Assembly: GCA_036504035.1 (NCBI GenBank)
Contig: DASXVV010000011.1
Coordinates: 226,347-290,346 of the forward strand
DNA from: Candidatus Deferrimicrobiaceae bacterium
Lineage (GTDB): Bacteria > Desulfobacterota > Deferrimicrobia > Deferrimicrobiales > Deferrimicrobiaceae
Direction: 5' to 3'
Length of the DNA stretch: 64,000 nucleotides
Shown here piece by piece: positions 1-8,869 of the stretch. Both the position numbers and the translations under genes were made by a program. The stretch's first letter is position 1; each line of letters begins with the position of its first letter. The notes under the pieces are model-generated. The model ran no database searches. It was not told the DNA's origin and was given only the letters and a program-made list of their open reading frames with translations.

Positions 1-819
1 GGCGTCGGAGAATTCGAACACAGTGCGCACCGCCTCGACGACGCCCCGGTTGGCGAACAGGCCGCCGACCAGGGCGACGGGGGAGCGCGTGTCCTTCCCC
101 TTGTTGATGTTGCTCTTGAAGTTGCGCGCGACCGCCTCGCACAGCCCTTTGAGGATCTCCTCGGGGGAGGCTCCCTTTTGCTGCGCATGGATCATGTCGC
201 TCTTGGCGAATACGGAGCAGCGGCCGGCGATGCGGGCGGCGCTGCCCACCTTCGCCACCAGGTCGCCGATCTCCTCGACCGGGATCTTCATCCGAACGGC
301 CTGCTGGTCGATGAAGGAGCCGGTGCCCGCGGCGCAATCGCCGTTGGTGTCGTAGTCGCGCACGCGGGGCGGCCCGCCGTCGCGGCCCGCGTCGAGCCGG
401 ATCACCTTGGCGTTCTCGCCGCCCATCTCGAAGATCGTGCGGACCTCCGGGCAGGTGGCCGCCACGCCCTTGACCAGGCAGCGGAAGTCGTTCTCGTACT
501 TGCCACCGAGCGACTGGGCGATCTGCCGGCCGCTCCGGCCCGTGAACACGATGCCGGCCACCCGGCCGTCGCCGAGGACGTCGAGCCAGCAGCGCAGGCG
601 ATCGGTCACCTTCTTCCCGGGGTCGCCCAGGACGCGCTCGTTCGAGAGCAGGAAAAGTTCGCCCCCGCCGACGGCCAGCGGGACGGGCCCGGCTTCGAGA
701 AACGACGCGCGAACGCCGTCCGGCGGGGATGCTTCCCCCGCGGGAACGTACAAAACGAATTTCATGCTGGTCGATCCGACATCTACGCCAAGAAACACAA
801 CGCCTCCATGCGGGGACAT
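1..819 (-). CDS. Acyl-CoA dehydratase activase (BadF/BadG/BcrA/BcrD/HgdC ATPase family), 3' part missing
   Basis: The family hydrolyses ATP to inject a low-potential electron into 2-hydroxyacyl-CoA dehydratases or benzoyl-CoA-type reductases. The 273 visible residues start with the actin-fold phosphate loop GVDVGSTSMKF (about residues 11-21). They contain Cys162 in NGDCAAGTGSF and Cys201 in AGRCSVFAKSD. These are 39 residues apart, the same spacing as the two cysteines that in HgdC dimers hold the bridging [4Fe-4S] cluster. The gene runs off the left edge of the window, so its C-terminus is unknown. The ATG at 819 has no clear ribosome site; an in-frame GTG at 798, preceded by GGAGG, is an alternative that would still keep the whole ATPase motif. 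Transcription is divergent from tatB. No dehydratase subunits are visible, so the substrate cannot be named. Confidence 0.9.
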   Translation of the reverse strand, partial: MSPHGGVVFLGVDVGSTSMKFVLYVPAGEASPPDGVRASFLEAGPVPLAVGGGELFLLSNERVLGDPGKKVTDRLRCWLDVLGDGRVAGIVFTGRSGRQIAQSLGGKYENDFRCLVKGVAATCPEVRTIFEMGGENAKVIRLDAGRDGGPPRVRDYDTNGDCAAGTGSFIDQQAVRMKIPVEEIGDLVAKVGSAARIAGRCSVFAKSDMIHAQQKGASPEEILKGLCEAVARNFKSNINKGKDTRSPVALVGGLFANRGVVEAVRTVFEFSDA

Positions 820-958
820 TCGATACTGCCGTTTTTTCGGGTATAGCCAGTATGTTATCAGAACCTGGGGCAAAACGGACCCCCGAACCCGGTTATATTG
901 GATTTAGGGACACGCGACGCGGTATATTCGATTATCGGGGAAAGAAAGGATACCATCC

Positions 959-1327
959 ATGTTCGGAATCGGCATGCCGGAACTGATTCTCATTCTTGTC
1001 GTGGCGCTGATCTTCTTCGGCCCCAAGAAATTGCCCGACCTCGCCCGCAACCTGGGCAAGGGAATGGCCGAATTCAAGAAGGCGTCCGAAGAGGTACGGC
1101 AGGGGCTCATCGACGCGACCCGCGAGCCCGAGTCAAAGGAGACGCCATCGCCGTCCGTCCAGGACCCGCAGCAGGGCTCGCCCTATCCACCGGAGGCGTT
1201 CGGTTTGCCCCCCGCGACGATGCCCGAGCCGGACAAGCCTTCGCCCTCTCCCGAGGCCGCGCAGCCCATCGTGCCCGGCGCTGACGCAAAGCCGGCCCCG
1301 ACGCCCGAAACCCGCAAGGAGGCGTGA
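959..1327 (+). CDS. tatB: Twin-arginine translocase TatA/TatB-family subunit, probably TatB
   Basis: Small single-span subunit of the Tat system, which moves folded cofactor-containing proteins across the inner membrane. The 122 residues comprise a very short periplasmic N-terminus with Glu at position 8 (MPELILIL), one transmembrane helix (about 7-21), the hinge [10 protein letters not shown], an amphipathic helix with Lys/Glu (about 26-55), and a Pro-rich acidic tail. Glu8 and the long tail fit TatB better than TatA, and a separate short TatA-like gene lies at 4369-4551. AAAGGA stands about 8 bases before the ATG. The stop codon overlaps the likely tatC start, so the two are probably co-translated. 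The TatA versus TatB assignment rests on these features and on adjacency to tatC, and is not certain. Confidence 0.85.
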   Translation: MFGIGMPELILILVVALIFFGPKKLPDLARNLGKGMAEFKKASEEVRQGLIDATREPESKETPSPSVQDPQQGSPYPPEAFGLPPATMPEPDKPSPSPEAAQPIVPGADAKPAPTPETRKEA

Positions 1328-2142
1328 CGGACCGGCGCATGACGCTTCCCGAGAACGACGCACCCGCGACTGAAGCCCCCGCGAAAGACGCTCCCGAGCC
1401 CGCCGGCACCGACGGCCGCCTTCCGCTGACCGGGCACCTCGAAGAGTTGCGCAAGCGGCTGGTCCGGGCGATGATCGCTGTCGGAATCGGCACTCTCCTT
1501 TGCTACAACTGGGCCGGGCCGATCTACAAGACGCTCATGGCACCGCTCACCCGTTCCCTTCCGCCCGAATCGCGCCTGATCTTCACCGAGCTGACCGAGG
1601 CGTTCCTGACCTATTTCAAGGTCGCGCTCTGGGGCGGCTTCCTGCTGGCCAGCCCGGTCGTCTTCCACCAGGTCTGGCGTTTCGTCAGCCCGGGCCTCTA
1701 CGACAAGGAACGCGCGCTCGTCCTGCGCTTCGCCTTCTGGTCCGCCGCCGGGCTCGTCGCCGGGGTCGCTTTCGGCTATTTCGTGGCCATCCCCTCGATC
1801 TTCTCCTTCCTGCTGTCCTTCGGGCGGCAGACCGTCGTGCCGATGCCGTCGATGCAGGCCTCGCTCTCCCTGGTCATCCGCACGCTGACGATCTTCGGCG
1901 TGCTGTTCGAGCTGCCGCTGGCGCTCTATCTCGCGGGGCGGGGGGGAATCCTCACGTCGAGGCTGCTGCGCAAGGGGCGCAAGCTGGCGGTCCTCGGCGC
2001 GCTGATCCTCGCCGCCGTCCTTTCGCCTCCCGACGTGGTGTCCCAGCTCCTGATCGCCGTCCCGCTCTACGTCCTTTACGAGGTCGGCATCCTCACCTGC
2101 GGAGTGGGCGCCCGCCGGCACCGGAAGGCGGCCGCGGCATGA
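1324..2142 (+). CDS. tatC: Sec-independent protein translocase TatC
   Basis: Polytopic core of the Tat translocase that recognises the twin-arginine signal peptide. The family signature [12 protein letters not shown] occurs about 40 residues in. Six hydrophobic segments follow, with the typical [14 protein letters not shown] and [18 protein letters not shown] loops. The start is ambiguous: a GTG at 1324 overlaps the tatB stop, with AAGGAGG almost directly in front of it, and an in-frame ATG at 1339 lies 16 bases behind that Shine-Dalgarno. Either choice leaves a Pro/Ala-rich N-terminal extension before the conserved region. The last codon overlaps the hpt start (ATGA). The total of 272 residues is normal for the family. 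Confidence 0.95.
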   Translation: MTDRRMTLPENDAPATEAPAKDAPEPAGTDGRLPLTGHLEELRKRLVRAMIAVGIGTLLCYNWAGPIYKTLMAPLTRSLPPESRLIFTELTEAFLTYFKVALWGGFLLASPVVFHQVWRFVSPGLYDKERALVLRFAFWSAAGLVAGVAFGYFVAIPSIFSFLLSFGRQTVVPMPSMQASLSLVIRTLTIFGVLFELPLALYLAGRGGILTSRLLRKGRKLAVLGALILAAVLSPPDVVSQLLIAVPLYVLYEVGILTCGVGARRHRKAAAA

Positions 2143-2714
2143 CGGAGACCTTCGGCGCATTGCCCGCCGGCGCGCAGCTCCGGTTCTCGGCCGCCCGCAT
2201 CCGGAGGCGGATCGCCCTGCTGGCCGGCCGCATCTCGGCCGATCACCCCCGGGGCGTCATCCTGGTCGGCGTCCTCAACGGCGGCGCCTTCCTGCTGGCC
2301 GACCTCGCTCGACGAGTCTCGGTCCCCGTGCAGGTCGACTTCCTCCGGCTGCGCAGCTACGGGGCCGGCCGATCCCCGGGCGATGCCGCCGAGATCACGA
2401 AGGACATCGAGATCGACATCACGGGGCAGGACGTCGTCGTCGTCGAGGACATCGTCGACACCGGTCGGTCGCTCCATTACCTGCGTCGCCACTTCGCGGC
2501 GAAGAACGCCCGAACGCTTCGCTGCTGCGCCCTCATCGACAAGCGCGAGCGGCGCGAGGTCGACGTCGCGATCGATTACCCGGGCTTCTGCCTGGACAAG
2601 GGATTCATCGTCGGATACGGCATGGATTACGCCGGGAAGTATCGGAATCTCCCGCACATCTATGCCCTGCCCGAACCCGAACAGGAAAACCAACCGTCGG
2701 AGGACCAGGAATGA
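2139..2714 (+). CDS. hpt: Hypoxanthine phosphoribosyltransferase
   Basis: Purine salvage enzyme that joins hypoxanthine or guanine to PRPP to give IMP or GMP in the cytoplasm. The 191-residue product has the PRPP-binding loop VVVVEDIVDTGRSL (about residues 99-112), the upstream GVLNGGAFLLADL segment, and the C-terminal KGFIVGYGMDYAGKYRNLP stretch typical of bacterial Hpt. The ATG at 2139 overlaps the tatC stop by ATGA, and the hpt stop overlaps the next start the same way, so the four genes from tatB form one translationally coupled run. Nothing unusual in active-site residues was noticed. Confidence 0.93.
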   Translation: MTETFGALPAGAQLRFSAARIRRRIALLAGRISADHPRGVILVGVLNGGAFLLADLARRVSVPVQVDFLRLRSYGAGRSPGDAAEITKDIEIDITGQDVVVVEDIVDTGRSLHYLRRHFAAKNARTLRCCALIDKRERREVDVAIDYPGFCLDKGFIVGYGMDYAGKYRNLPHIYALPEPEQENQPSEDQE

Positions 2715-4318
2715 TCATCGAATGCCAGGCTTGCCATGCGCGTTTCCGGCTGGACGAGTCCAAGATCAAGGGAAAGGGCGCCCGCGTCCGATGCAGGCGA
2801 TGCAACGAATCCATCCTGGTCATGAAGGAGGATCTTCCTGAAGTGCCGGTCGAGATGGAGCCGATCGACGCGGCGCCGGCCGCCGGACAATTCGATATCG
2901 GCCAGGCCCTCGAGGAATCGCTGGGCGCGAGAGCGTCCGCGTTCCAGCCGCAGGGGCAGGCACCGCCATCCCCGGAGCCCCCGGCCTATGCGGCCGAGCC
3001 GCCGGCTGTGGTCCCGGAGCTTCCGGCCCTCGCGCCGGAGCCCCCGCCCGTAGCTCCGGCGCCGCCGGCTTTCACGCCGGAGGACGACTTCATGGACCTC
3101 GGCGCGCTGTCCCCGACGGCGCAGCCGGAGAGCCCCGCCCAACAAGACGCGATTGAGACGACGGCGTTCCCCGGGGATTGGTCGCACCGTTCCGACGCCG
3201 GCGCTTCCGGGGAAGCGCCCCCGGTGGTCTACGAAAGCGGGATCGACCCTTTCGCCGATGCGGCAACCACCGCTCCCGAGACGCCGCTCCTGCTCACAGA
3301 GAAACCCCTTGAGCTGTCGTTCGAGAGCGCTCCGCCGCCTGCGTCTCCGCCGCTCGACGAAGTCGACCTGGCGTTCGAGCAGTTCCTGGCCGGGAACGAG
3401 CGCGAGGACGAGGCGTCCCTTCCGATGGATGCGCCCTTTCCCGAGCTCCCTCCCGAGCCCGCGCAGGAATCGCACCCCTTCGTGCTCAACGACATGGAAA
3501 CGCTCGACCTGCTGGGAAACACGGTGACAGAGACGGCTCCCCCGGCGCCCCCCGCGTCCGACACGATGGTGGCGGACCCCTTTCCCTTCCAGCTTGACGA
3601 GGAGACGATGCGGGTCCCGGAACTCCCGGCCACGGGAACCGGCATGTCGCCGATCCTCACCCAGGAAGCGGAGGAGCCTCCGCCCGATCGGCAGCCGTCC
3701 CAGCCCCAGGCGCTTCCGCCGGAATACCCCGTCCAGAAGACCGCCGTCCGGGAAAGCGCGCAACGAAAGCGCCGGGAGTCGTCTTTTCGCCCCGCGGTCG
3801 CCGGGCTCGCCCTCCTGTTCCTGGCGATCGCAGGGACGGGCGGCTACCTGGGCTTCACCGACGCCGGACGCGCCAGGCTCGGCGCGCTGGTCCCGTCGCT
3901 CGCCCCGCTCCTGGGGGGCGACAACGCGGCGCGGCAGGCAGGATCGCCCTTCGACGTCCGAAACCTGATCGGGTACTACGACAACACCACGAAGGCCGGC
4001 CGGATGTTCGTCATCAAGGGGCAGGTCGCCAACATGGGGACCGTGGCGAAGGGACGCATCCGGATCCATGCGGCGCTGCTGGACGCCTCCAACAAGACCA
4101 TGGCCGAGAAGACCGTCTATGCCGGGAACGTTTTGGGTGGCGAGGCGCTCAGGACCGCCGATCGGGAAACGATCGAGAAGACGCTATCGTCCCCGTTCGG
4201 CGAAAAGCTCGTCAACCTCGACATCGCCCCGGGCAAATCGGTGCCTTTCATGGTCGTGTTCCTGGACATTCCCGAAGGGATCGACGCCTACCGACTCGAG
4301 GCGAAAGAGGGAGAATAG
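2711..4318 (+). CDS. MJ0042-type zinc-ribbon membrane protein with DUF3426-like C-terminus
   Basis: The 535-residue protein begins with a zinc ribbon of the MJ0042 type: CQAC at residues 5-8 and CRRC about 20 residues later. A long Pro/Glu/Ala-rich linker of roughly 300 residues follows, then one transmembrane helix (about 361-381, GLALLFLAIAGTGGYLGF) and a C-terminal domain. That last domain (GRMFVIKGQVANMGTVAKGRI...) resembles DUF3426, a beta-sandwich domain commonly found behind such ribbons. The predicted topology is cytoplasmic zinc ribbon and periplasmic beta-sandwich. The ATG overlaps the hpt stop. The biochemical role of the family is not known to me. A second, shorter protein of similar plan lies at 12164-12844. 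Confidence 0.82.
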   Translation: MIIECQACHARFRLDESKIKGKGARVRCRRCNESILVMKEDLPEVPVEMEPIDAAPAAGQFDIGQALEESLGARASAFQPQGQAPPSPEPPAYAAEPPAVVPELPALAPEPPPVAPAPPAFTPEDDFMDLGALSPTAQPESPAQQDAIETTAFPGDWSHRSDAGASGEAPPVVYESGIDPFADAATTAPETPLLLTEKPLELSFESAPPPASPPLDEVDLAFEQFLAGNEREDEASLPMDAPFPELPPEPAQESHPFVLNDMETLDLLGNTVTETAPPAPPASDTMVADPFPFQLDEETMRVPELPATGTGMSPILTQEAEEPPPDRQPSQPQALPPEYPVQKTAVRESAQRKRRESSFRPAVAGLALLFLAIAGTGGYLGFTDAGRARLGALVPSLAPLLGGDNAARQAGSPFDVRNLIGYYDNTTKAGRMFVIKGQVANMGTVAKGRIRIHAALLDASNKTMAEKTVYAGNVLGGEALRTADRETIEKTLSSPFGEKLVNLDIAPGKSVPFMVVFLDIPEGIDAYRLEAKEGE

Positions 4319-4326
4319 AAGGGAAG

Positions 4327-4365
4327 AAAATCGGGGGGGGCGTCGATCGACGCCCCCCGGATTTT
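4327..4365. terminator. Bidirectional intrinsic terminator
   Basis: A G-run/C-run hairpin with loop TCGATCGA is flanked by AAAATC on the left and GATTTT on the right, giving a T-run after the stem on both strands. It sits exactly between the convergent ends of the zinc-ribbon gene (+) and tatA (-), and so can serve both transcripts. Confidence 0.8.
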
Positions 4366-4368
4366 CGA

Positions 4369-4551
4369 TCAGCGGGGTTCGTTCTTCCTGTTTTCTTCCT
4401 TTGTGGGGGGCTCGTCGCCCTTGAGCGCATCCTTGAAGCCCCGGATTCCCTCGCCCAACCCCTTGCCCACGCCCTGGAGCCTCCCGGCCCCGAAAAGCAG
4501 CACGACGATCACCAAGATAATCAGCAGTTCCGGCAATCCCAGTCCGAACAT
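4369..4551 (-). CDS. tatA: Twin-arginine translocase subunit TatA
   Basis: The 60-residue protein starts [20 protein letters not shown], a single membrane helix, followed by a Gly-rich hinge ([17 protein letters not shown]) and an amphipathic helix ending in a charged tail. This is the minimal TatA plan: the subunit that oligomerises to open the Tat pore. The start is set by GGAGG four bases before the ATG at 4551; longer in-frame readings upstream are low-quality sequence. It follows 3-dehydroquinate synthase II by 28 bases on the same strand and ends at a bidirectional terminator. It is separated from tatBC, which face it from the opposite strand. Confidence 0.88.
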   Translation of the reverse strand: MFGLGLPELLIILVIVVLLFGAGRLQGVGKGLGEGIRGFKDALKGDEPPTKEENRKNEPR

Positions 4552-4579
4552 GTGACCTCCATCGGGGGCAGCGCCCCCC

Positions 4580-5581
4580 TCAGTTTTCCCGGATCGACTC
4601 TTCGACCGCGACGCCGAAGTGGCGCCCGGCAGCCTCTTCGGCGACAAGCACCGTGTCGCCCGCCGCCAGCGCCGCGACCGAGACCGCCTTCCCGCCTTCC
4701 CCCACCACGCGGATCGTCTCGGCGTTCTGGAGGATCACGGTGTGCTCGCGCCCTGATGGCGTCTTCGCCCGGATCAAGAGCAGCGGTCTTCTTTCTATTT
4801 TCGCACGGCCGACGGTCGCCGTCTCGCAGATTCCCTGCTCGTCGACCAGCAGAAGCTCGTTGCCCGCGGCGAGCTCGGACAAGTAGGCCGTCTTCCCGCC
4901 CCCGACGCGGCAATAAGAGTGGACCGCGCCGGCATTGACCCGGAACGGCCGGGGGAGGACGTAGGGGTTGGCGATGTTCTCGGCGCAAACCAGGAACAGG
5001 CCGGCGCTCGAGTTCCCGACCAGCATCCCCTTGCTCCCCGCGATGAGGGAACAGGTATCGACGCACACGCGGTCGCCGACGCCCAAAAGCTCGATCGCGG
5101 TCACCCGTGCCTCGACAAGCGGGATCCGCTCGGGTTCGGCCAGTGCGGCCGATGCGAGCTTCCGCATCGCCTCGGGACTGTCGGCGCGAAGCACCAGGCC
5201 GGCGACGCCCTTCTCGAGGACGCCAAGATAAAGGGAGATTTCGTCGGTCGTGCGCGCCTCGACCAGGATGCGCCGCCGCCACGCCACCAGGTTTTCGAGC
5301 GGGATGATCTCGCGGCCCGACGGGCGGACCACCCAGAGCGCCCCCTCGGGCGAGGCAGCGATGCGTGCCTCGTCGGCGGCGGTCTCGATGCCGGCCGTGT
5401 GGAAATCGCGGCCCTCGGCCAGGTCGCCGTCGGCGGCGACGACGGTGACGCGGCCCAGCTCGCGCGCCAACGGGGCGCATCCATCCGGCAGCCAGAGCGT
5501 CGAGACGCCCGACTCGAGCGCCGCGATGGCCATCTCCTTGTCCCAGGGATCGATCCGGGCCCAGAGGATGCGATGGCTCAT
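4580..5581 (-). CDS. 3-dehydroquinate synthase II (archaeal-type AroB')
   Basis: This family carries out the NAD-dependent oxidative deamination and cyclisation of 2-amino-3,7-dideoxy-D-threo-hept-6-ulosonate to 3-dehydroquinate, replacing AroB in archaea and some bacteria. The 333 residues show the family's hallmark blocks: [62 protein letters not shown] and a C-terminal [20 protein letters not shown] stretch. The start ATG overlaps the stop of the upstream ADTH synthase gene (ATGA at 5578-5581). The two steps of the pathway are therefore translationally coupled, which supports the assignment. Confidence 0.9.
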   Translation of the reverse strand: MSHRILWARIDPWDKEMAIAALESGVSTLWLPDGCAPLARELGRVTVVAADGDLAEGRDFHTAGIETAADEARIAASPEGALWVVRPSGREIIPLENLVAWRRRILVEARTTDEISLYLGVLEKGVAGLVLRADSPEAMRKLASAALAEPERIPLVEARVTAIELLGVGDRVCVDTCSLIAGSKGMLVGNSSAGLFLVCAENIANPYVLPRPFRVNAGAVHSYCRVGGGKTAYLSELAAGNELLLVDEQGICETATVGRAKIERRPLLLIRAKTPSGREHTVILQNAETIRVVGEGGKAVSVAALAAGDTVLVAEEAAGRHFGVAVEESIREN

Positions 5582-6387
5582 GAAGGGCCGACACCGCCTG
5601 ACAGGATGGATAGCGCGTCCTCGACGGAGGCGTCGAGATGGACGATGGCCGCGATCGCGCGGACCATCGCGGCCGGCGTGCCATGCTGGAACACGTTGCG
5701 GCCGATGGAAGCGCCCGCCCCGCCCACGTCGATCGAATCCTTGACCATCCGGAGGACGTCCTCGTCGCTCTCCATCTTTTCGCCGCCCGCGATGAGCACG
5801 GGCACCGCGCATCCCTCGACGACTTCCCGGAACGTCTCGGGCGAGCCCGTGTAGCCCACCTTGACCAGGTCGGCGCCCATCTCGGCGCCCACGCGCGCGG
5901 CGTGCGCGATCCTGTGCACCTCGAACTCGTCGTCGATCCGGGGCCCGCGCGTGTAGATCATGGCCAGGAGCGGCATGCCCCAGCGGAAGCAGTCGGACGA
6001 GACGCGGCCGAAATCGTGCAGCATCTGCGCTTCGTCCTCGGCCCCCAGGTTGACGTGGATCGAGACCGCGTCGGCGCCCATCCGCAGCGCATCCTCGACG
6101 CCGGCGACCAGCACCTTCCGGTTGGCGTCGGGCGACATGCTGGTGCTGCCGGAAAGGTGCAGGATGAAGCCGAGATCGGGGCCGTAGCCCCGGTGGCCGA
6201 ACATGGCGGCGCCCCGGTGCAGGACGACGGCGTTGGCCCCGCCCTCGGCAATGAGGTTGGCCGCGGGGGGAATCTGTTTGAGGCCCGGGATCGGGCCGAC
6301 GGTCACCCCGTGGTCCATCGGGACGATGACGGTCCGGCGGGTCCGGCGGTCCATGATGCGTTCGATACGAATCTTCTTCCCGATCAT
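5578..6387 (-). CDS. 2-amino-3,7-dideoxy-D-threo-hept-6-ulosonate synthase (AroA', class I aldolase)
   Basis: Class I (Schiff-base) aldolase of the FbaB/DeoC-like fold. In the archaeal-type pathway it transfers a unit from 6-deoxy-5-ketofructose 1-phosphate to L-aspartate semialdehyde, making the precursor of 3-dehydroquinate. The 269-residue product has the N-terminal [17 protein letters not shown] block, [16 protein letters not shown] with the likely Schiff-base Lys, and [17 protein letters not shown] followed by [11 protein letters not shown], all characteristic of this subfamily. It sits directly upstream of and overlaps 3-dehydroquinate synthase II, which favours this function over fructose-bisphosphate aldolase. 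Its own start overlaps the stop of the PilT-like gene by ATGA. Confidence 0.88.
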   Translation of the reverse strand: MIGKKIRIERIMDRRTRRTVIVPMDHGVTVGPIPGLKQIPPAANLIAEGGANAVVLHRGAAMFGHRGYGPDLGFILHLSGSTSMSPDANRKVLVAGVEDALRMGADAVSIHVNLGAEDEAQMLHDFGRVSSDCFRWGMPLLAMIYTRGPRIDDEFEVHRIAHAARVGAEMGADLVKVGYTGSPETFREVVEGCAVPVLIAGGEKMESDEDVLRMVKDSIDVGGAGASIGRNVFQHGTPAAMVRAIAAIVHLDASVEDALSILSGGVGPS

Positions 6388-7946
6388 TTGAGGGCTCCAC
6401 GCACCTTGAGCAGGTCATTGAGGTAGGAACTGTTGTCGGCGTACTTGATCGCCTCGTCGTAGCGGACCCGACCGGCGGCGACGAGGTCGGCGAGCGTCCA
6501 GTCGATGCTGGTCATCTCGTCGATGTTGGACTGCATCATGTTGCGCAGCATGTGTACCTTGCCTTCGCGGATGGCGTTGCGCACCCTGACCGAGCTGGTC
6601 ATCTTTTCCCACGCAAGGACACGGCCTGCGCCGCTCGCGCGCTGGAGCAGCCGCTGGGAGAACACGAGCTGGAGGCAGTCGGCGAGCTGGGCGCGGACCT
6701 GCGACTGCTGGTTGCCCGGGAAGCAGTCGATCAGCCGGTCGACCGCCGAGGTCGCGTTGTTGGAGTGGAGCGTGGCCATCACGAGGTGCCCCGTCTCGGC
6801 CGCCGAGATCGCGATCGACATGCTCTCGTAGTCGCGCAGCTCGCCGATGACGATCACGTCGGGGTTCTGCCGGAAGATGTGGCGCAGCCCCTCGGCGAAG
6901 GAGCGGGTGTCCGTGCCGACCTCGCGCTGGTTGATGTTCGAGTTCTTGTGCTTGTGCGTGAATTCGATCGGGTCCTCGATCGAGATGACGTTGGCCTTCC
7001 GCTCCCGGTTGATGACGTCGATCATATAAGCGAGCGTCGTGGACTTGCCGTGCCCGTTGGGGCCCGTGACGAGGATGAGCCCTTGCGTCTTCAGGGCGAA
7101 TTCGCGCAGGAAGTCGGGGAGGCCCAGTTCGGCGGCCGTCGGAACGTTCTCGGCGACGTGGCGCGCAGTGAACCCGATCGAATGTCGCTGGCGGTAGACG
7201 TTGCAGCGGAAGCGGCCTACCCCTTCGAGGGAATAGGCGAAGTCGAGCTCGAGCAGCCGGTTGAAGATCTCCTTCTGGTCGGGAGACAGGATGCCGAAGA
7301 TCATCTCTTCGATCTCGCCCGGCTTGACCGCCGGCAGGTTGAGCCGCCGGAGCTCGTTGTCGATCCGGATCGAGGGAACCGCTCCCGCCGACAGGTGGAG
7401 GTCCTGCCCCTTCCAGGTCACCAGCGCCGAGAGGAAGCTGGCCAGGTTGCTGTCGAGCTTGACGCTGCGCACGGGATGCTCGCCTTGGAGAACGAGCGGG
7501 ACCATGCCGTATTCATGCTTGTTGAAGAAGGCGAGCGCCTGCTCGAACTGGATCGACGGCAGAACGACCGGCTTGGTGCTGTGGCCCGACTGGAACTCGA
7601 TGTCGGAAAGGGCCGTCAGGTCGGTCGGGTCGACCATCCCCACCACGAGCATCTTCCCCTCGAAGCCGATCGGGAGCACGCGGCGAAGCCGCACGGTCTC
7701 GAACTTGATCAGTTTCTGGATGGAAACGGGCACCTCGATCTTGTTGAGGTTGATGTGCTGAAGCCCCATCTGCTCGGAGAGCGCGGCCAGCAGCGCGTCC
7801 TCGGTCACGTACCCCATCCGGATCAGGTTCTCGCCCAGCGTTCCCCCGAGCTGGCTCTGGCTCTTGAGGGCGTCCTGAAGCTGATCGTCGCGAATCACGC
7901 CGGCCTTGATGAGAAGCGTCCCGATCTTGACCTTGCGCTCAGCCAT
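6384..7946 (-). CDS. PilT-type secretion/retraction ATPase with an N-terminal MshEN domain
   Basis: Hexameric motor ATPase of the type IV pilus retraction (PilT/PilU) class. The N-terminal ~130 residues carry two copies of the MshEN motif ([17 protein letters not shown] and [17 protein letters not shown]), a module more usual in PilB/MshE extension ATPases, where it can bind cyclic di-GMP. The C-terminal motor has Walker [11 protein letters not shown], the Asp box SIEDPIEF, Walker [10 protein letters not shown] and the His box [15 protein letters not shown]. Walker A has His where PilT usually has Ser. I chose the ATG at 7946; a longer reading begins with a TTG at 7982. The stop overlaps the ADTH synthase start. 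No other pilus genes are nearby, so its pilus is encoded elsewhere. Confidence 0.87.
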   Translation of the reverse strand: MAERKVKIGTLLIKAGVIRDDQLQDALKSQSQLGGTLGENLIRMGYVTEDALLAALSEQMGLQHINLNKIEVPVSIQKLIKFETVRLRRVLPIGFEGKMLVVGMVDPTDLTALSDIEFQSGHSTKPVVLPSIQFEQALAFFNKHEYGMVPLVLQGEHPVRSVKLDSNLASFLSALVTWKGQDLHLSAGAVPSIRIDNELRRLNLPAVKPGEIEEMIFGILSPDQKEIFNRLLELDFAYSLEGVGRFRCNVYRQRHSIGFTARHVAENVPTAAELGLPDFLREFALKTQGLILVTGPNGHGKSTTLAYMIDVINRERKANVISIEDPIEFTHKHKNSNINQREVGTDTRSFAEGLRHIFRQNPDVIVIGELRDYESMSIAISAAETGHLVMATLHSNNATSAVDRLIDCFPGNQQSQVRAQLADCLQLVFSQRLLQRASGAGRVLAWEKMTSSVRVRNAIREGKVHMLRNMMQSNIDEMTSIDWTLADLVAAGRVRYDEAIKYADNSSYLNDLLKVRGALK

Positions 7947-8012
7947 GCCGCCCCCGAAATCCCGATAGTGGTCGAGGTTCAAATCTATCGCGTGGGGGAC
8001 AGGACGGCAATA

Positions 8013-8849
8013 TCATTTTCCCGCCCCCTCCGCCCCCCGGGCGCGCCGGCAGAGCGGCGCAAGCGGACACCGGGTGCAATCCCCGACGCGCCTCGCGGTG
8101 CAGTCGCCCATGATGCCGATCCGGGTGAGAGCATAGTCGAAACGGACCGGGTCGGCAGGGCAAACGGCGCGAAACGCCTCGGTGATCTCCTCGGCCGCCC
8201 GCCAGTCGGCTGTCGTGCGCTGCGTGAGCCCGAGACAACGCGCCAGGCGCGCCATGTGGGTGTCGACCGGGACGATCAGCCCCGATGGGGGCACCGAAGT
8301 CCAGACGCCCAGGTCGACGCCGTCTCCCGGGCGCACCATCCAGCGGAGGAACAGGTGGTGCCGCTTGCAGGCGCTCCCGAGCGCCGGATCGGGAAAGAGG
8401 AAGTTGCGCTCCCGCGGGAGATCGTCGCCCCAGCTCGACCGGAAGAACGCGAGGAACCGGGCCAGGTTGCCGCGCGCATCCCCCTCGCGCATCCCGGCGG
8501 CATAAAGCCGCTCGAGGGTGCCGTGCCCAAGGTAGGCCGAGCGCATCGCACGCAGGAACCGGTGGACTCCCGCGGGCGAGATGAACCGGTGCCTAAGCGA
8601 CGCGGTACGGGACGCGGGAAGCGGCCGATGCGCGGTCAGCGCAGCGTGCGGGGAGGGGGACAGGACGGCGAAGAGCCGCTCGAGGAAGGCCCGGATCTGC
8701 GGCACGCCGCCGAAAGCGAACGAGGCCGCGGCGAACGCCGCGGCCTCGATGTCTTCCGGATTTTTGTACCGGTGCGCGAACTCGACCGGATCGGTGGACA
8801 GGTCGGCCCCGCCCCGGCCGGCGAGGACGCCCTGGAGCACCTCGCCCAA
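8013..8849 (-). CDS. TIGR02757/DUF2400 family protein
   Basis: Cytosolic protein of unknown function, 278 residues. The N-terminal FAHRYKNPEDIEAAAFAA block and the central HGTLERLYAAG, KRHHLFLRWMVRP and GLIVPVDTHMARLARCLGL blocks identify the DUF2400 family. The C-terminus ends with four cysteines spaced C-x7-C-x2-C-x5-C (DCTARRVGDCTRCPLAPLC). This is close to the C-x6-C-x2-C-x5-C iron-sulfur loop of endonuclease III-like glycosylases, so an HhH-glycosylase-like DNA function is conceivable but unproven. The likely start is TTG at 8849, seven bases after GGAAG; a GTG at 8840 is an alternative. It lies 20 bases behind hisG on the same strand. Confidence 0.82.
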   Translation of the reverse strand: MGEVLQGVLAGRGGADLSTDPVEFAHRYKNPEDIEAAAFAAASFAFGGVPQIRAFLERLFAVLSPSPHAALTAHRPLPASRTASLRHRFISPAGVHRFLRAMRSAYLGHGTLERLYAAGMREGDARGNLARFLAFFRSSWGDDLPRERNFLFPDPALGSACKRHHLFLRWMVRPGDGVDLGVWTSVPPSGLIVPVDTHMARLARCLGLTQRTTADWRAAEEITEAFRAVCPADPVRFDYALTRIGIMGDCTARRVGDCTRCPLAPLCRRARGAEGAGK

Positions 8850-8869
8850 GCGAACACTTCCGGCTGCGT

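Noticed and set aside
178..846. Open frame on the + strand at the left edge
   Set aside because: Antisense to the acyl-CoA dehydratase activase, whose motifs are unmistakable.
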